Source: JAJVIP01 sp964405835 (lineage in GTDB: Bacteria > Elusimicrobiota > Elusimicrobia > F11). From it: a DNA stretch of 14,271 nucleotides. The stretch covers positions 1-14,271 of the forward strand of contig CAYOPN010000051.1 in the NCBI GenBank assembly GCA_964405835.1, in the 5' to 3' direction. The notes below the pieces were generated by a model, which saw nothing but the letters and a program-made list of their open reading frames with translations, made no database searches and was not told the DNA's origin. Numbering within the stretch: position 1 is the first letter of the stretch; each line of letters opens with the position of its first letter. Of this stretch, positions 13,761 to 14,271 are shown in pieces. The position numbers and the translations under genes are program-made.

Positions 13761-14271
13761 TGCTGAGGAGCTCGGAGAGGACCTGGTCGGCTGGTTTGTT
13801 TTCGGCCTGCGCCTGGAACGACAACACGATCCGGTGGCGCAACACGGGCAACGCCAATGCGCGCACATCTTCAACGGACGGCGTCATCTGCCCCATCAAT
13901 AACGCGCGGGCCTTGGCAGCCAAAACGAGGGATTGCGAAGCGCGCGGACCGGCGCCCCACCCGATCCACTTCTTGACCATGTCGGAAGCGCCGGTTTCTT
14001 GCGGGCGCGTGGCGCGCACGAGGCGCACCGCGTAATCCACAACGGAATCGGCCACCGGCACGCGGCGGACGATGTCCTGCATCGCGCGGATTTCCTTGTC
14101 GTTCAACACCGCGGTCGGCTTTCCATCGGCCACCTGGGTCGTCTTCGCAACAATTTCTTTTTCCTCGGCCAAATTCGGATAGCCAATATTGATCTGAAAT
14201 AAAAAGCGGTCGAGCTGCGCTTCGGGCAGCGGGTAGGTGCCTTCCTGTTCAATAGGGTTTTGGGTGGCCAA
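13747..14271 (-). CDS. MoxR-family AAA+ ATPase, C-terminal part (5' end outside window)
   Basis: Seen: an open frame entering from the right edge, with 174 residues up to the stop. The first residues read LATQNPIEQEG, the sensor-1 strand of MoxR ATPases, followed by PLPEAQLDRF, the conserved segment around the arginine finger. The sensor-2 motif GPRAS sits at about fragment residues 108-112 in the helical lid, and the tail is a short helical C-terminus. Walker A and Walker B would lie upstream, outside the window. The TTG at the edge is an internal leucine codon, not a start. Known of the family: MoxR ATPases form hexameric rings and remodel or activate VWA-domain partners, typically encoded next to DUF58 and VWA genes, exactly as here. 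It acts in the cytoplasm at the membrane. The 3' end overlaps the next gene by 14 bases, which argues for co-translation. Family assignment is secure; the specific substrate is unknown. Confidence 0.95.
   Translation of the reverse strand: MATQNPIEQEGTYPLPEAQLDRFLFQINIGYPNLAEEKEIVAKTTQVADGKPTAVLNDKEIRAMQDIVRRVPVADSVVDYAVRLVRATRPQETGASDMVKKWIGWGAGPRASQSLVLAAKARALLMGQMTPSVEDVRALALPVLRHRIVLSFQAQAENKPADQVLSELLSIVPA

Noticed and set aside
13761..13874. Upstream TTG start for the DUF58 gene at 13874
   Set aside because: The added 38 residues are Cys/Arg/Ser-rich and overlap the conserved MoxR C-terminus. DUF58 proteins begin close to the LLDPVLIAQLGNLELRAR segment.

Overview
The window carries one continuous gene cluster read entirely on the minus strand, from the right edge to the left edge. 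It is moderately GC-rich (high fifties by eye). No gap between neighbouring genes exceeds one base: junctions overlap by 1-14 bases, mostly as ATGA, GTGA or TTGA start/stop overlaps, so it looks like a single translationally coupled operon. No promoter, terminator, tRNA, rRNA, CRISPR array or transposase is visible, and both ends of the operon lie outside the window.

Right part (about 7.96-14.27 kb): a MoxR/Bat-type module. In order of transcription it has the C-terminal part of a MoxR AAA+ ATPase, a DUF58 protein, a BatA-like membrane protein with a von Willebrand A (VWA) domain, a DUF4159 protein with a signal peptide, and a membrane-anchored VWA/glutamine-amidotransferase-like protein. In known systems such modules act at the cell envelope, with a MoxR ATPase working on VWA partners.

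Left part (about 0-7.96 kb): three polytopic GT-C glycosyltransferases are inserted in the same operon. Two are tandem DUF2723 (GT117, TMEM260-like) proteins with C-terminal TPRs, and the third is an ArnT/PMT-like GT39-type enzyme. They are followed by a DUF4175-like membrane protein (three membrane segments, beta-rich region, coiled coil) that is split into two frames and runs off the left edge. The layout suggests that surface or periplasmic glycosylation is co-expressed with the MoxR/VWA machinery; this is inference.

The most striking feature is a set of eight palindromic repeat elements of four sequence types, all inside coding sequence. Seven are read through in frame as extra peptides in a signal peptide, a cytoplasmic tail or loops between membrane segments. 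The eighth, in the DUF4175-like gene, is one base shorter than its sister copy, and that base accounts exactly for the frameshift splitting the gene. The arrangement resembles the Rickettsia palindromic elements known to insert into ORFs.

The organism is probably an uncultivated Gram-negative bacterium (double-membrane envelope, MoxR/DUF58/DUF4159/DUF4175 set, TPR-fused DUF2723 enzymes), perhaps near the PVC group, Omnitrophota, Elusimicrobiota or deltaproteobacterial lineages. The sequence alone does not settle this.
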